The translations under genes were made by a program, and so were the position numbers. From the NCBI GenBank assembly GCA_965200145.1, contig CBDATG010000002.1, positions 682,001-746,000 of the forward strand: 64,000 bases of DNA, read 5' to 3'. The stretch is from CBDATG01 sp965200145. Lineage in GTDB: Bacteria > Chloroflexota > Dehalococcoidia > Lucifugimonadales > Lucifugimonadaceae. The notes under the pieces were generated by a model, which made no database searches, was not told the origin of the DNA, and saw only the letters and a list, made by a program, of their open reading frames with translations. This document shows, in pieces, positions 55,066 through 64,000 of this stretch (within the stretch, counting starts at the first letter, position 1; every line of letters starts with the position of its first letter).

Positions 55066-56757
55066 TTAAACCCCGACCTCCAAGCCGCCGTTGCCACCTT
55101 TGGCGAGCCGCATCTCGGCCGATAGCCTGCCCAGTCCATAGTCGGCTACATCAACGTAAGTCATCGCATCGGCAATCGCGCGATGTCCTGCGACATCACG
55201 GATCAAATCGTGCATCTTCAGGCAGATGCGACGGTAATCCGTATGGCCCTGCGACCCCGTCCGCAACTCGATCATGTGCATCGCCTGTCGAGCGTTTAGC
55301 TGTATGACATAGCGAACACGATAAGCGAACGGCACTACGTATTGCGCCACATCGCGCCCGAACTCGCGTTTCAGCAACCCGTAAACATCCGCCGCTTCGG
55401 CCAGCGCCGAGTGCCACTTCTGTGCGTGTTCCAAGCCTAGTTCCTCTATCTCCGGCGGCGTTCCGTAGCCATGCTGCGGTCCTAACAGCTGCCACTCCAA
55501 CGTCATCATGCGGTGCCGTTGCAGATCGCGGAAACTCCCAAAGTCAGAAAGAATCTCAAACCGATAAGTGATGCGCTCAAACCCACGTCCGGGGCGATGT
55601 CTCCTGTTTGCCCGATCGCCGACATAGGTAGCGATTATGCGAGCGCGCTCCGCATCAGACATCGCAGAGACCCGCTCCAATATCGCAGTCTCTGACAAGT
55701 CTGAGTATGCAAAAATGCAAGCCGCCGCAAGTTGAATGTCCGCGTCCTGTTCCCAATGAACAAGACGCACCTCGTGGTCATCAAGGTCGTAACCTTCGCG
55801 GCTTGCATCCGATCGAAGTTCCATCTCTGCTGCCAACGAATCCATCTCTGCACCTACATCGGCAAAGTATCGGCTCCACCTCACCCCTCGATCATCAACA
55901 TCTACGAGCTTGAGGAACCCGGGAATGACCTTCCGTAACTCTATCAGGATGCCGTCAGAATAGTCCCTAACTTCGCGGAGCGGATGCGCCCTCATACGCA
56001 ACAGCATAGACTCGTAAGCCTGTCCAGTGGCAAACATGCCGACATTTGAGTAAGTCGCCGCCGGTAGTAAACCTCGCACAGTGTCGCAGGCCTTCGCCCG
56101 TATCGCTCTCTCGTATGGACCAGGAGCTTGATTATCTTCATTGGGAAAGCGCGCTACGAATACGTCGCTCAGTGCGTCCGCTATCTCCGAGTAAGTGTCA
56201 AACAGCCTGTTCAAACACGAGACGTACCGCCCGCGTAAATGGCTCTCTGCGATCTCAGGCGGTATTACGTACCGATAACGCTCATCACCGTTTGGGTACT
56301 TGACCTTCGCGTCGTACCGAATGTAACGCGTGCTTTGCTCCAGATACGCCGCTAATCGGCCGCGTTCGATGACCTTGGCCATCAGCGCAGACACCTGTTC
56401 ACACGCCAAATGCGCGCCGCCCAACTGCGCCACTGAATCGTCGCCGTACTCTATGAACACTGTCTCGTAGAGACGTTCTGCCCTGCGTCTGGACCTACTA
56501 GAGCCGTTGTTATCGCCATCGCTCTTGTCAATCTGTTCCGCGATCGCGGACACACCGACTTCGGTGAACTTGTAGAACTCGTCAAGGAATAGACGACGTA
56601 GCGGCGTGTGGGTCCTGCTGTATCGTGCGAACAGCGCACCCTTCACAATCTCTGGCAGGTTGATCAGCGCGAACACTGGCAAGTCGCTGTTCGTGAAGTG
56701 GCGATCCAGCAACCGCCGCTCCTCAGGCGTATATTCCTCCAGCGCGTACACGCTCAT
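55066..56757 (-). CDS. Double-length ThyX-like (FAD-dependent thymidylate synthase) protein
   Basis: 563 aa, about twice normal ThyX (around 220-250 aa); two ThyX-like halves. In the first half R-G-R-L-A-A-Y-L-E-Q-S-T-R-Y (residues 132-145) keeps the S-x-R-Y part of the ThyX motif R-H-R-x7-S but has Gly for His. In the second, about residue 413, Q-R-H-R-M-M-T-L-E-W-Q keeps R-H-R but lacks the serine. Fused ThyX-like proteins occur in Chloroflexota and Deinococcus-Thermus. Whether it makes dTMP is uncertain. Confidence 0.85.
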   Translation of the reverse strand: MSVYALEEYTPEERRLLDRHFTNSDLPVFALINLPEIVKGALFARYSRTHTPLRRLFLDEFYKFTEVGVSAIAEQIDKSDGDNNGSSRSRRRAERLYETVFIEYGDDSVAQLGGAHLACEQVSALMAKVIERGRLAAYLEQSTRYIRYDAKVKYPNGDERYRYVIPPEIAESHLRGRYVSCLNRLFDTYSEIADALSDVFVARFPNEDNQAPGPYERAIRAKACDTVRGLLPAATYSNVGMFATGQAYESMLLRMRAHPLREVRDYSDGILIELRKVIPGFLKLVDVDDRGVRWSRYFADVGAEMDSLAAEMELRSDASREGYDLDDHEVRLVHWEQDADIQLAAACIFAYSDLSETAILERVSAMSDAERARIIATYVGDRANRRHRPGRGFERITYRFEILSDFGSFRDLQRHRMMTLEWQLLGPQHGYGTPPEIEELGLEHAQKWHSALAEAADVYGLLKREFGRDVAQYVVPFAYRVRYVIQLNARQAMHMIELRTGSQGHTDYRRICLKMHDLIRDVAGHRAIADAMTYVDVADYGLGRLSAEMRLAKGGNGGLEVGV

Positions 56758-56874
56758 ACCTGCAGATACGTCATCTCGAACACAGAGGACCGCGCGCTAA
56801 CGAGCGATGGCGCGCTCCGAGTGAGCGACCTCGGGCTACGCCGCACGGTGATGTCAATCGTCGCGGACAGCGTC

Positions 56875-58275
56875 TCAGAGTATCAAGCGGAGCGGACGCT
56901 CCAAGTTCGTCTTGACCTCATTCAGCAGAACTGCTGCCTCTGCACCATCTCCGACGCGGTGGTCCGCAGATATCGTGGCGTTCATCACGGTACGAATCAC
57001 GATCTCGCCGTCGCGTACAACGGGTGTTGGTTTTGCAGCTCCTACCGCCAAAATGCCCGCCTGCGGCGGAACGATTATCGCTGAAAACACATCGATATCG
57101 AACATACCCAAGTTCGACGTCGAGAACGTGCCGGCGGTGAGCTCTTCCTGCGTCAAGGTACCGCCATCGCCACGTGCCCTGCCGCCGAGATCCTTGGCGG
57201 CACGCGCAACTTCTACGAGCGACATGTTCTGCACACCAAGCAACGCTGGAACGATTAGACCAGCCTCTAGTGCAATGGCAACGCCGATGTTGACATCAGA
57301 GTGCCCTTCAAGCTTGCCATCGCCGTAGAAGGCGTTCCACTTGGGATACTGCACCAAGGCCTGAGCCAATGCCTTGATGATCATGTCATTCACTGAGACC
57401 CTAGCTCCCGTGTCTGCCAACTCATCGTTGTACTGCGAACGGAACGACATCGCCTCGGTCATGTCGATCCCTGTTGTCACGTAGTAATGCGGTGCCTCCG
57501 TCTTGCTACGCGTGGTGACGCGCGCAATCGCTTGACGCATCGTCGTTAACTCAATGTCCGAGCCATCCAATTGCACCGCAACTCTCGGCTCCTCCAACTC
57601 TGGAACAGCTACTTCCGGCACTACGACACGCACCGGATCGGGCTCAGGTGTATACGCCAAGACATCGTCACGGGTAACTCTTCCGCCAGGCCCAGTACCG
57701 GCAATCTTGGCAATGTCGTAACCAGCTTCGCGAGCCAGCCTGCGCGCGAGAGGTGACGCTTTCACCCGACCACCAATCTCACCATCCATCTGCATGGATT
57801 CGTCAGCGGTAGCCTGTTCTGCGCCCGCTGATTCTTCGTCATCGTCATCGGCCGCCGTGGCGACGCTGAACTCGGCTACATTCTCTGCAACCACCGCCTG
57901 TGCTTCGACAGGAGGAGACTCGCCAGCCTCTGGTTCTTCGTCTTCAGCACCTTCGGACGAGTCATCCGACTCCGCTACCGAATCCGTTTCACCAGAATCA
58001 CCAGCGTCCATCACATCTTCGGGCAACACGTCGTCTGGTTCGCCAACGTACGCGAGCGGTGTCCCGACAGGGACTTTCGAACCATCACCGAGGATTATCT
58101 TGAGCAGATTCCCTTCAACATACGACTCCATCTCCACCACTGTCTTGTCAGTCTCGATCTCTGCAAGCTTGTCGCCCCGCGAGATCGAATCACCCTCCGC
58201 CTTGAGCCACTTCACTACCGTGCCTTCGGTCATGTCGGCACCCATCGCCGGCATAGTTACTTCCTGTAGTGCCAT
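56875..58275 (-). CDS. 2-oxoacid dehydrogenase E2 (dihydrolipoamide acyltransferase)
   Basis: 466 aa. Lipoyl domain at the N-terminus with E-I-E-T-D-K-T-V-V-E-M-E-S (lipoyl Lys about 45), then a long acidic Glu/Asp/Ser/Ala linker (about 85-155), the peripheral subunit-binding domain (A-S-P-L-A-R-R-L-A-R-E-A-G, G-P-G-G-R-V-T) and the catalytic core ending D-H-R-V-G-D-G (His/Asp). Transfers acetyl to CoA. No E3 gene is nearby. Third gene of the E1alpha-E1beta-E2 operon. Confidence 0.95.
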   Translation of the reverse strand: MALQEVTMPAMGADMTEGTVVKWLKAEGDSISRGDKLAEIETDKTVVEMESYVEGNLLKIILGDGSKVPVGTPLAYVGEPDDVLPEDVMDAGDSGETDSVAESDDSSEGAEDEEPEAGESPPVEAQAVVAENVAEFSVATAADDDDEESAGAEQATADESMQMDGEIGGRVKASPLARRLAREAGYDIAKIAGTGPGGRVTRDDVLAYTPEPDPVRVVVPEVAVPELEEPRVAVQLDGSDIELTTMRQAIARVTTRSKTEAPHYYVTTGIDMTEAMSFRSQYNDELADTGARVSVNDMIIKALAQALVQYPKWNAFYGDGKLEGHSDVNIGVAIALEAGLIVPALLGVQNMSLVEVARAAKDLGGRARGDGGTLTQEELTAGTFSTSNLGMFDIDVFSAIIVPPQAGILAVGAAKPTPVVRDGEIVIRTVMNATISADHRVGDGAEAAVLLNEVKTNLERPLRLIL

Positions 58276-58314
58276 TGTGTCTCCTAGTGACTCGCTAACG
58301 TCGCGTCCCGTTAA

Positions 58315-59292
58315 TCAGCCTAGCAGTTCAACCCTCGCCACTTCAACGACCTGATTCGCATCTGGAAGAGCGTGTTGCTCCAAGCCCCTGCTGTAAGGCC
58401 ACGGGACATCCTTGGACCCGATCCTGACGACCGGCGCGTCCAACCAGTCAATCGCTCGCTGTTGCAACTCCGCCACTACCTCAGCCATTATCCCGCCAGT
58501 CTTTCTCGCAGTATCTAACGCCAGGACCTTGCCCGTCTTCTTCGCGGAAGATGTGATCGTATCGAAATCGATTGGATGCAACGACCTCATGTCCACGATC
58601 TCTGCCGAGATTCCTTCCGCCAACAAAGCGTCGGCGGCATCCTCCAATATGTGCACACCATAGCCATATGAGACCAACGTAACGTCTTCGCCCTCCCGAG
58701 TGACCCGAGCGGAGCCTATCGGCACCGTGTAATACTCGTCCGACACTTCCGACCGGAAGTTGTATAGATGCGCGTGCTCCGCGAATATGACCGGATTGTT
58801 GTCAGCGATCGAGCTTCGTAACAGTCCTAGCGCATCACTGGGGTTGGAAGGACATACACACTTCATGCCTGGCACTTCTGCCAACCAGGTCTCAAAACTC
58901 TGCGAATGCGTCGCGCCCAACTGCACACCGGCACCAGTCGGTGCCCTGATCACCATCGGAACCTCAATCTGTCCACCCGACATGTACCTAAGGTTCGCAG
59001 ACATATTGACGATCTGGTCAAATGCTACGAGTGCGAAGCTGATCGACATCAGCTCAACAATCGGACGCAATCCAACGCTGGCGGCACCCACACCAGCACC
59101 CACGAACGCCGCCTCCGATATTGGGGTGTCTTTGATGCGCCGAGCCCCGTACTTCTCGATGAAACCTTTAGTCACGGAGTACGCACCACCGTACGCACCG
59201 ATATCTTCCCCCATGATGAGCACATTCTCATCAGACTCCAACGCCTCCTCCAGACCGTAGGTGATCGCCTCTCTGAAACTCTTGATTGGCAT
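58315..59292 (-). CDS. pdhB: Pyruvate dehydrogenase-type E1 component, beta subunit
   Basis: 325 aa from the ATG at 59292. Typical E1beta sequence: F-R-E-A-I-T-Y-G-L-E-E-A-L, G-E-D-I-G-A-Y-G-G-A-Y, R-A-P-T-G-A-G-V-Q-L-G-A-T-H-S-Q and S-L-H-P-I-D. It forms the ThDP-binding heterotetramer with E1alpha. The H-S-Q-S-F-E segment is characteristic of pyruvate/acetoin-type enzymes, so acetoin dehydrogenase remains an alternative. Confidence 0.93.
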   Translation of the reverse strand: MPIKSFREAITYGLEEALESDENVLIMGEDIGAYGGAYSVTKGFIEKYGARRIKDTPISEAAFVGAGVGAASVGLRPIVELMSISFALVAFDQIVNMSANLRYMSGGQIEVPMVIRAPTGAGVQLGATHSQSFETWLAEVPGMKCVCPSNPSDALGLLRSSIADNNPVIFAEHAHLYNFRSEVSDEYYTVPIGSARVTREGEDVTLVSYGYGVHILEDAADALLAEGISAEIVDMRSLHPIDFDTITSSAKKTGKVLALDTARKTGGIMAEVVAELQQRAIDWLDAPVVRIGSKDVPWPYSRGLEQHALPDANQVVEVARVELLG

Positions 59293-59340
59293 ACCAGATG
59301 AATTCGTTACTTTTGGACAGTCCACGACACTTCGGATCAG

Positions 59341-60420
59341 TTAGGCGTAAATGTCGTCGTAAACCTCATCGATGTTCGGCTCGGGGCTTTCCAGTGCGTA
59401 CTCAATGGCGGAATCGATCTCATCCGCCACATCGTTCCCCACCGCATCGATCTCCGCCTGTGTGGCCGCGCCGTTCGCCATCAACAATTCAGGGTAAGAG
59501 ACGATTGGATCCCTCAGTCTCCACTCGTCTACCTCTGAACGCTCGCGGTACTGGTCTCCAGGGTCGGCGTATGAATGCCCGACGAACCTAAACGTCTTGG
59601 CTTCTAGAAAGACGGGAACTCCCTCGCTCCGGATATGTGCCATCGCGTGCTCCGTCGCGGACTTGACCGCAAGGACATCCATGCCATCCACGATGAAGCC
59701 GTCAATGTCGTAAGCCGCCATCGCATCCGTGAAGTCGGCACCGCGAGAGCGAACCCTGCCCACTGCCGAGCCCATTCCGTACAGATTGTTTTCCATGAAT
59801 AGCAACAACGGCAACCGCCAGACGGATGCCAAGTTCAATGTCTCGTGGAAGGTGCCCTGGTTCACCGCGCCATCACCGAAGAACACTATCGTGCCGCACC
59901 CCGTATCCTGGTACTGCTGGGCGAGGGCTATCCCTGCCGCCAACGGCAACTGCGCCCCTACGATGGCATGACCGCCCATGAAACGCTTTCCCGCATCAAA
60001 GATGTGCATCGAACCGCCTTTACCTTTGCTCAAGCCGGTGCGTTTACCGAACATCTCTGCCATCATGCGATTTGCGTCTAACCCGCGCGCCAGGGCGTGT
60101 CCATGGTCACGGTAGTGGGTCACGATGTAATCCCCAGGATCCAGCGCCGCCATCGCACCCACGCCTGTCGCCTCCTGTCCGATGTACAGGTGCAGGAATC
60201 CTCTAATCCTTCCCAAGCTGTACTGCTGTCCACATGCCTCCTCAAACCTCCGGATCAGAAGCATCTTGCGATAGAGGTCCAGCAGGTCTCCGCGGCGTAA
60301 TTCCTCAGTCTTCGCTACCGGATGCGAGTCGGTCACACCGTTGACCGACTGCGAACTGGCAGGCTCTGCTACGCCCGGCTCGCCTAAGTCCGCGCTTTGC
60401 TGGGTGTCGCCTACAACCAC
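59341..60420 (-). CDS. pdhA: Pyruvate dehydrogenase-type E1 component, alpha subunit
   Basis: 359 aa from a GTG. Family start at L-Y-R-K-M-L-L-I-R-R-F-E-E, ThDP motif G-D-G-A-V-N-Q-G-T-F-H-E-T-L-N-L-A ... F-M-E-N-N, and R-F-V-G-H-S-Y-A-D-P-G near the phosphorylation-loop region. It decarboxylates a 2-oxoacid, most likely pyruvate. First gene of the operon. Confidence 0.94.
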   Translation of the reverse strand: MVVGDTQQSADLGEPGVAEPASSQSVNGVTDSHPVAKTEELRRGDLLDLYRKMLLIRRFEEACGQQYSLGRIRGFLHLYIGQEATGVGAMAALDPGDYIVTHYRDHGHALARGLDANRMMAEMFGKRTGLSKGKGGSMHIFDAGKRFMGGHAIVGAQLPLAAGIALAQQYQDTGCGTIVFFGDGAVNQGTFHETLNLASVWRLPLLLFMENNLYGMGSAVGRVRSRGADFTDAMAAYDIDGFIVDGMDVLAVKSATEHAMAHIRSEGVPVFLEAKTFRFVGHSYADPGDQYRERSEVDEWRLRDPIVSYPELLMANGAATQAEIDAVGNDVADEIDSAIEYALESPEPNIDEVYDDIYA

Positions 60421-60566
60421 TGACCGATTATGCCTAACGGGAACGATCGACGGGGCTACTCATGCCGACCTTGAACAGCCGTCGAATACGCCAATCGATT
60501 CTATACAAACCGCATTGAGCCAATTTGCTAACCCTGCCATTGACGTCAATGGCACGCCTCAAGTGC

Positions 60567-61448
60567 TCAGCCGCGCAACTCGCACGCCAAGGCGACATTG
60601 TGCAACAGCATCGCCACTGTCATCGGTCCGACACCTCCAGGCACCGGCGTGATGGCGGCGACTTTCTCATAAACCGAATCAAAGTCGACATCACCGACAA
60701 GCCGATAACCTGATTTTCGCGACGAGTCGGCCACGCGGTTAACGCCGACGTCAATCACCACGGAATCGGTGCCGAGCATATCGGCCGTCACCGTGCCCGG
60801 CGCACCCGCCGCCGCGACAACAATGTCAGCGTTTGATGTGTGCCGAGCAACATCGCGTGTCCGTGTGTGGCACACCGTGACCGTCGCATCGCCACCGATG
60901 CCGCGTTGCCCTAGCAGCAACGACAGCGGTCTGCCAACCAAGTTGCTACGCCCCAAGACGACTACGTTTGCACCGCGCGTGTCGATGCCTTGCTCCAACA
61001 ACATTCGCTGCACACCCAGCGGTGTCGCAGGCACAAATCGAGGCGAACCCTGGACTAACAGTCCAGCGTTCTCGGGATGTAAACCGTCAACATCCTTCAT
61101 CGGATCGATAGCGCCGATAATTGGTTCCTGCGACAAATGAGGTGGTAATGGCAACTGGATCAGGATACCGTCGTATCTGCTGTCTCGGTTCAGACCGCCT
61201 ACTAACCCGAGCAGTTCCGTTTCGGAGATGTCTGCTGACGGCATCAGGGTCTCGGTCAAGATACCAACATCGGCGCATGCCCTCTCCTTGCGTCGCACGT
61301 AAGAACGCGAAGCAGGGTCATCGCCCACCAGCACGACCGCGAGACCGGGCTGTCTGCCCGTCACGGCGAGATACGATTCAACCGTTGCGCGCACTTCATC
61401 GTGCACTCGTGCCGCAATCTTCAAGCCGTCGATCAAATCTGCTGTCAT
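60567..61448 (-). CDS. folD: Bifunctional methylenetetrahydrofolate dehydrogenase/cyclohydrolase
   Basis: 293 aa from the ATG at 61448. Signature Y-V-R-R-K-E-R-A-C with the cyclohydrolase Lys, Q-L-P-L-P-P-H-L, V-L-G-R-S-N-L-V-G-R-P (NADP loop) and the C-terminal T-P-V-P-G-G-V-G-P-M-T-V. Supplies 10-formyl-THF and one-carbon units. Divergent from acpS. Confidence 0.97.
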   Translation of the reverse strand: MTADLIDGLKIAARVHDEVRATVESYLAVTGRQPGLAVVLVGDDPASRSYVRRKERACADVGILTETLMPSADISETELLGLVGGLNRDSRYDGILIQLPLPPHLSQEPIIGAIDPMKDVDGLHPENAGLLVQGSPRFVPATPLGVQRMLLEQGIDTRGANVVVLGRSNLVGRPLSLLLGQRGIGGDATVTVCHTRTRDVARHTSNADIVVAAAGAPGTVTADMLGTDSVVIDVGVNRVADSSRKSGYRLVGDVDFDSVYEKVAAITPVPGGVGPMTVAMLLHNVALACELRG

Positions 61449-61584
61449 GCTTAAACTCAATGGTGAAATGCGTGAATCGTCCGCGTTGTACCATAATGCC
61501 TCAGCTTGAATCGACGTTTCCCAAGCGGCTACCGCTCTGCCTCAACTGCGGCCGTCGCAACGTCCAAACGGTCCAGACACTCTG

Positions 61585-61968
61585 ATGATCTACACCGGCA
61601 TCGACATCATCGAGATTGACCGCGTTGCAAGAGTGTTCGCCTCCTACCCGGACCGCTTCGTCAACCGCGTCTACAATCCTTCCGAGGCGGCGTACTGTCG
61701 TAGTCGCGCACCACAGCTGGCGAGCAGGTTCGCAGCCAAGGAAGCTGTCATGAAAGCGCTAGGCACTGGGATTCGCGGGATTCCATGGCGCTCGATAGAG
61801 GTTACCCGCAAGCGTGGCGGTCCTCCGGAAATCAAGCTGCACGGACCCGCGAAGAGACGTGCCGAACGTATGGGCATCACCAGAATCGCCCTTAGTCTCT
61901 CTCACTCCAAGCAGTTCGCCGCCGCTTCAGTCGTCATGGAAGCGGACGATGATGCTTGGAGACCTTGA
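61585..61968 (+). CDS. acpS: Holo-[acyl-carrier-protein] synthase
   Basis: 127 aa. G-I-D-I-I-E-I-D-R at the start gives the Mg-binding Asp, R-F-A-A-K-E-A-V-M-K-A-L the catalytic Glu/Lys pair, and L-S-L-S-H-S-K the CoA site. It moves 4'-phosphopantetheine from CoA to ACP. Followed 15 bp later by the NAD(P)HX repair gene, a common bacterial pairing. Confidence 0.96.
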   Translation: MIYTGIDIIEIDRVARVFASYPDRFVNRVYNPSEAAYCRSRAPQLASRFAAKEAVMKALGTGIRGIPWRSIEVTRKRGGPPEIKLHGPAKRRAERMGITRIALSLSHSKQFAAASVVMEADDDAWRP

Positions 61969-61983
61969 GAAATGTGAAAGGCG

Positions 61984-63549
61984 ATGATGAAAGCCGTCAC
62001 GGCGAAACAGATGCAGCACATCGAGTCGCAATGGTTCGATTCCGGTGCTACTACGTTGCCAAGGTTGATGGACGATGTCGGTCGAGCCATCGCGGATTGG
62101 ACGAAATCCGACCTTCACCGGCACGTCACACTTGCCAACATCGTTGCGCTCGCCGGCAAGGGAAACAATGGCGGCGACGCGATCGCTGCAGCCACTCACC
62201 TCGCGAGGGCCGGCGCGAACTCCACAATCATCATCTGTCTGGAGCGCGACCGCCATGATCCGTTACTCGACGCCGCCCGTGCAGCCGGAGTATCGGTAAC
62301 TGATGCCACGAAGCCGAGCCAAGTTGCAGACGTATCGGACATCTGCAAGCGCGCGGACGTTGTCATCGACGGCGTGTTGGGTTTCTCCATCTCTCGCCCC
62401 ATTGATGCTCGGCTTGGAGAACTGTTGCGTGTGATTCGCGGATCGAGCAGGCGGGTCGCCGCCATTGACGTACCAAGCGGCGCAGACCCGAGCACTGGCC
62501 ACTTCGATCCGCTGGGATTGCCCGCCGACGTCACGCTGTCGGTAGGGCTCGTCAAAATCGGCACTGCCATTCGGTTTGGCGACCCAGAGTTCGGAAACGA
62601 GCATCATCTGCTAGATGTCGGAGTCCCGCAACGCTTCACTAAGCACATCGCGACAAAGGTAATTTCGGCGAGGTCAGCCGCTGGACTCATCCCAAAGAGG
62701 CGCGCAACCGCACACAAAGGCGACTTCGGGCGAACCTTGCTACTAGTGGGATCCGAGTCGTACATAGGCGCAGCCGTGTTAGCAACCGCGGCATGCGCCC
62801 GATCTTCTGTCGGACTGTTGACCGTCGCCGTAACCCCAGGTTTGAAACCCGTTATCGCGGCGGCGGTACCAGAAGCCACCTTCATTGATCTGCCAACGGA
62901 CCAAAGCGGTGAAATCATTGCCGATAAAGCAGTCGCCAAATTGAGGCCGGCCATAACGGACTTTGAATCCGTGCTGATTGGCTGTGGTCTTGGTGTCGGC
63001 GACGCACAGCGTTCGTTGATCAAGCTGCTCTTCAGCGACCGAGCCCTTTGGTCGAACTCAGTTGCCGTAGTTGACGCAGACGCGCTGACGATGTTGGCGG
63101 AGATGGACATCCGGAATCCTTGCGGCGGACAGCTGGTCTTAACTCCCCATACGGGTGAAATGGCCCGCCTGTTGAGGACCACCATCGCGAGCGTCGAGGA
63201 CGATCGGCTAGGTGCCGTCCGACGGGCCGCCAAGATGGTAGACGGAGTGGTCGTGTTGAAAGGCGCATCTACGCTGATCGCAAAACCAGACGGCACGGTA
63301 AGCATCAACATGCACCCTAACTCCGCACTCGCTCGCGGCGGCACGGGTGACGTCCTAGCAGGTTTGACCGCGGGGTTGGTCGCGCAGATGCCGATTTACG
63401 ACGCAGCGACTTTGGCGGTATACCTCCACGGCCTCGCAGGACGAATGGCGGCCGACGAGCTCGGCGAGTACGGCATGGCAGCCTCCGATGTCGTCAACCG
63501 CATCCCGGTCGCGTTCCGTGAATTAGCATCATTGCAACGCCAAGTTTGA
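61984..63549 (+). CDS. nnr: Bifunctional NAD(P)HX epimerase/dehydratase
   Basis: 521 aa. N-terminal epimerase (NnrE, YjeF_N) with G-K-G-N-N-G-G-D-A and D-V-P-S-G; C-terminal ADP/ATP-dependent dehydratase (NnrD) with L-T-P-H-T-G-E-M-A and M-H-P-N-S-A-L-A-R-G-G-T-G-D-V-L. Repairs hydrated NADH/NADPH. The usual N-terminal fusion order is kept. Probably one transcript with acpS and the next gene. Confidence 0.96.
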   Translation: MMKAVTAKQMQHIESQWFDSGATTLPRLMDDVGRAIADWTKSDLHRHVTLANIVALAGKGNNGGDAIAAATHLARAGANSTIIICLERDRHDPLLDAARAAGVSVTDATKPSQVADVSDICKRADVVIDGVLGFSISRPIDARLGELLRVIRGSSRRVAAIDVPSGADPSTGHFDPLGLPADVTLSVGLVKIGTAIRFGDPEFGNEHHLLDVGVPQRFTKHIATKVISARSAAGLIPKRRATAHKGDFGRTLLLVGSESYIGAAVLATAACARSSVGLLTVAVTPGLKPVIAAAVPEATFIDLPTDQSGEIIADKAVAKLRPAITDFESVLIGCGLGVGDAQRSLIKLLFSDRALWSNSVAVVDADALTMLAEMDIRNPCGGQLVLTPHTGEMARLLRTTIASVEDDRLGAVRRAAKMVDGVVVLKGASTLIAKPDGTVSINMHPNSALARGGTGDVLAGLTAGLVAQMPIYDAATLAVYLHGLAGRMAADELGEYGMAASDVVNRIPVAFRELASLQRQV

Positions 63550-63552
63550 GCA

Positions 63553-64000
63553 ATGATGGCGCACACCGATATGTCGCACATACCGAATCTCCTCTCTCCG
63601 GACACTTCCACCATCGAGGAGATCGTCGACAACTACGTCCAAAAGTCCAGATCGTCGTTGCGACCCACTGAATACGCGCGGGAGCGCAACGGCGACACCA
63701 CCTTGCATCACATCATCGAAAATGACCAGTTCAGAATACTTGACCATGTGATCGCAGTTCGCGGCCAGCGGGTGGCATGGATTTGGCGCAATCAGGATAT
63801 GTGGCCAACAGACCAGCTCACCGACATAACGGTCGTGGGCGACGACCTAGCAACCGTCGGCATCATACACGGCGGCGCAACGGTGACCGGCGTCAAGTTC
63901 GCCTACGGTCCGAGGTTCGGTGCCAGTAGCGACCCAGACAGCTGCCTCCCGTTCGTCAGCGACTTTAATCACTTAGAAGCTCACTACAGGCTAAACGGTA
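63553..64000 (+). CDS. Hypothetical protein, cut by right window edge
   Basis: Starts at an ATG three bases after the nnr stop and is open to the end (149 codons visible, no stop). The sequence is polar with M-S-H-I-P-N-L-L-S, I-E-E-I-V-D-N-Y-V-Q-K-S-R near the N-terminus and W-I-W-R-N-Q-D-M-W-P later. I recognise no family. Co-transcription with acpS and nnr is likely from the spacing. Confidence 0.6.
   Translation, partial: MMAHTDMSHIPNLLSPDTSTIEEIVDNYVQKSRSSLRPTEYARERNGDTTLHHIIENDQFRILDHVIAVRGQRVAWIWRNQDMWPTDQLTDITVVGDDLATVGIIHGGATVTGVKFAYGPRFGASSDPDSCLPFVSDFNHLEAHYRLNG

Overview
The window is a gene-dense bacterial chromosome segment of moderately high GC content with no phage, insertion sequence, CRISPR array or rRNA operon visible. 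The gene content suggests an uncultured Chloroflexota lineage (SAR202 or other Dehalococcoidia-like). This is an inference from: Thr/Pro-rich lipoprotein linkers; an ECF sigma factor paired with a membrane protein carrying E-V-E-R-E-V type repeats; a double-length ThyX-like protein; a three-part transhydrogenase; and many stand-alone dehydratases, SDRs, VOC proteins and lactonases. No 16S rRNA is present to confirm it.

Left end (1-9.1 kb): an accessory block of secreted proteins, all on the minus strand. It holds a large Fn3-like repeat protein that runs off the left edge, then four paralogous exported proteins (three lipoproteins and one membrane-anchored) sharing a Cys-rich core I do not recognise. 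The lipoprotein block is bracketed by a roughly 77-bp imperfect direct repeat made of the 3' end of pntB and its downstream flank, so the block has a visible recombination history. 9.1-12 kb: pntA1-pntA2-pntB transhydrogenase operon.

12-29.5 kb: mixed metabolic genes: a membrane-anchored sulfite-oxidase-fold enzyme, a YbhE-type lactonase, a coupled pair of tiny genes, aconitase, a TIGR01777 epimerase, an SDR, an orphan amino-acid-type binding protein, three two-domain VOC proteins, two DinB-fold proteins, a mannonate-dehydratase-like protein, a TatD-family hydrolase, a second orphan binding protein, and a head-to-head EVE / YbaK-type editing pair. 29.5-35.1 kb: phosphate regulon phoB-phoR-pstS-pstC-pstA, with a possible Pho box and a strong hairpin between pstS and pstC, but no pstB or phoU.

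35-48.2 kb: Gfo/Idh/MocA oxidoreductase, histidine phosphatase, a small zinc ribbon, a ThDP enzyme, a HAD hydrolase, tRNA-Leu(UAG), an SMP-30 lactonase, dcd, a SIMPL protein, the ECF sigma/anti-sigma pair, signal peptidase I, a ComM-type ATPase and an enoyl-CoA hydratase relative. 48.5-55 kb: a sugar-acid-type IlvD/Edd dehydratase, an LppX/LprG-like lipoprotein next to a P55-like MFS transporter (a pairing known from mycobacterial lipid export), and two acetyl-esterase-fold proteins, the second lacking the catalytic serine. 55-64 kb: the double ThyX-like protein, pyruvate dehydrogenase-type E1alpha-E1beta-E2, folD, acpS, the bifunctional NAD(P)HX repair enzyme, and an unknown gene cut by the right edge.

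Two real genes run off the window (1-2882 minus, 63553-64000 plus). The strongest leads are the lipoprotein block with its pntB-derived repeats, the near-identical 294-bp repeats and WSxWS motifs of the Fn3 protein, the LprG/P55-like pair, and the complementary motif loss in the two ThyX halves.
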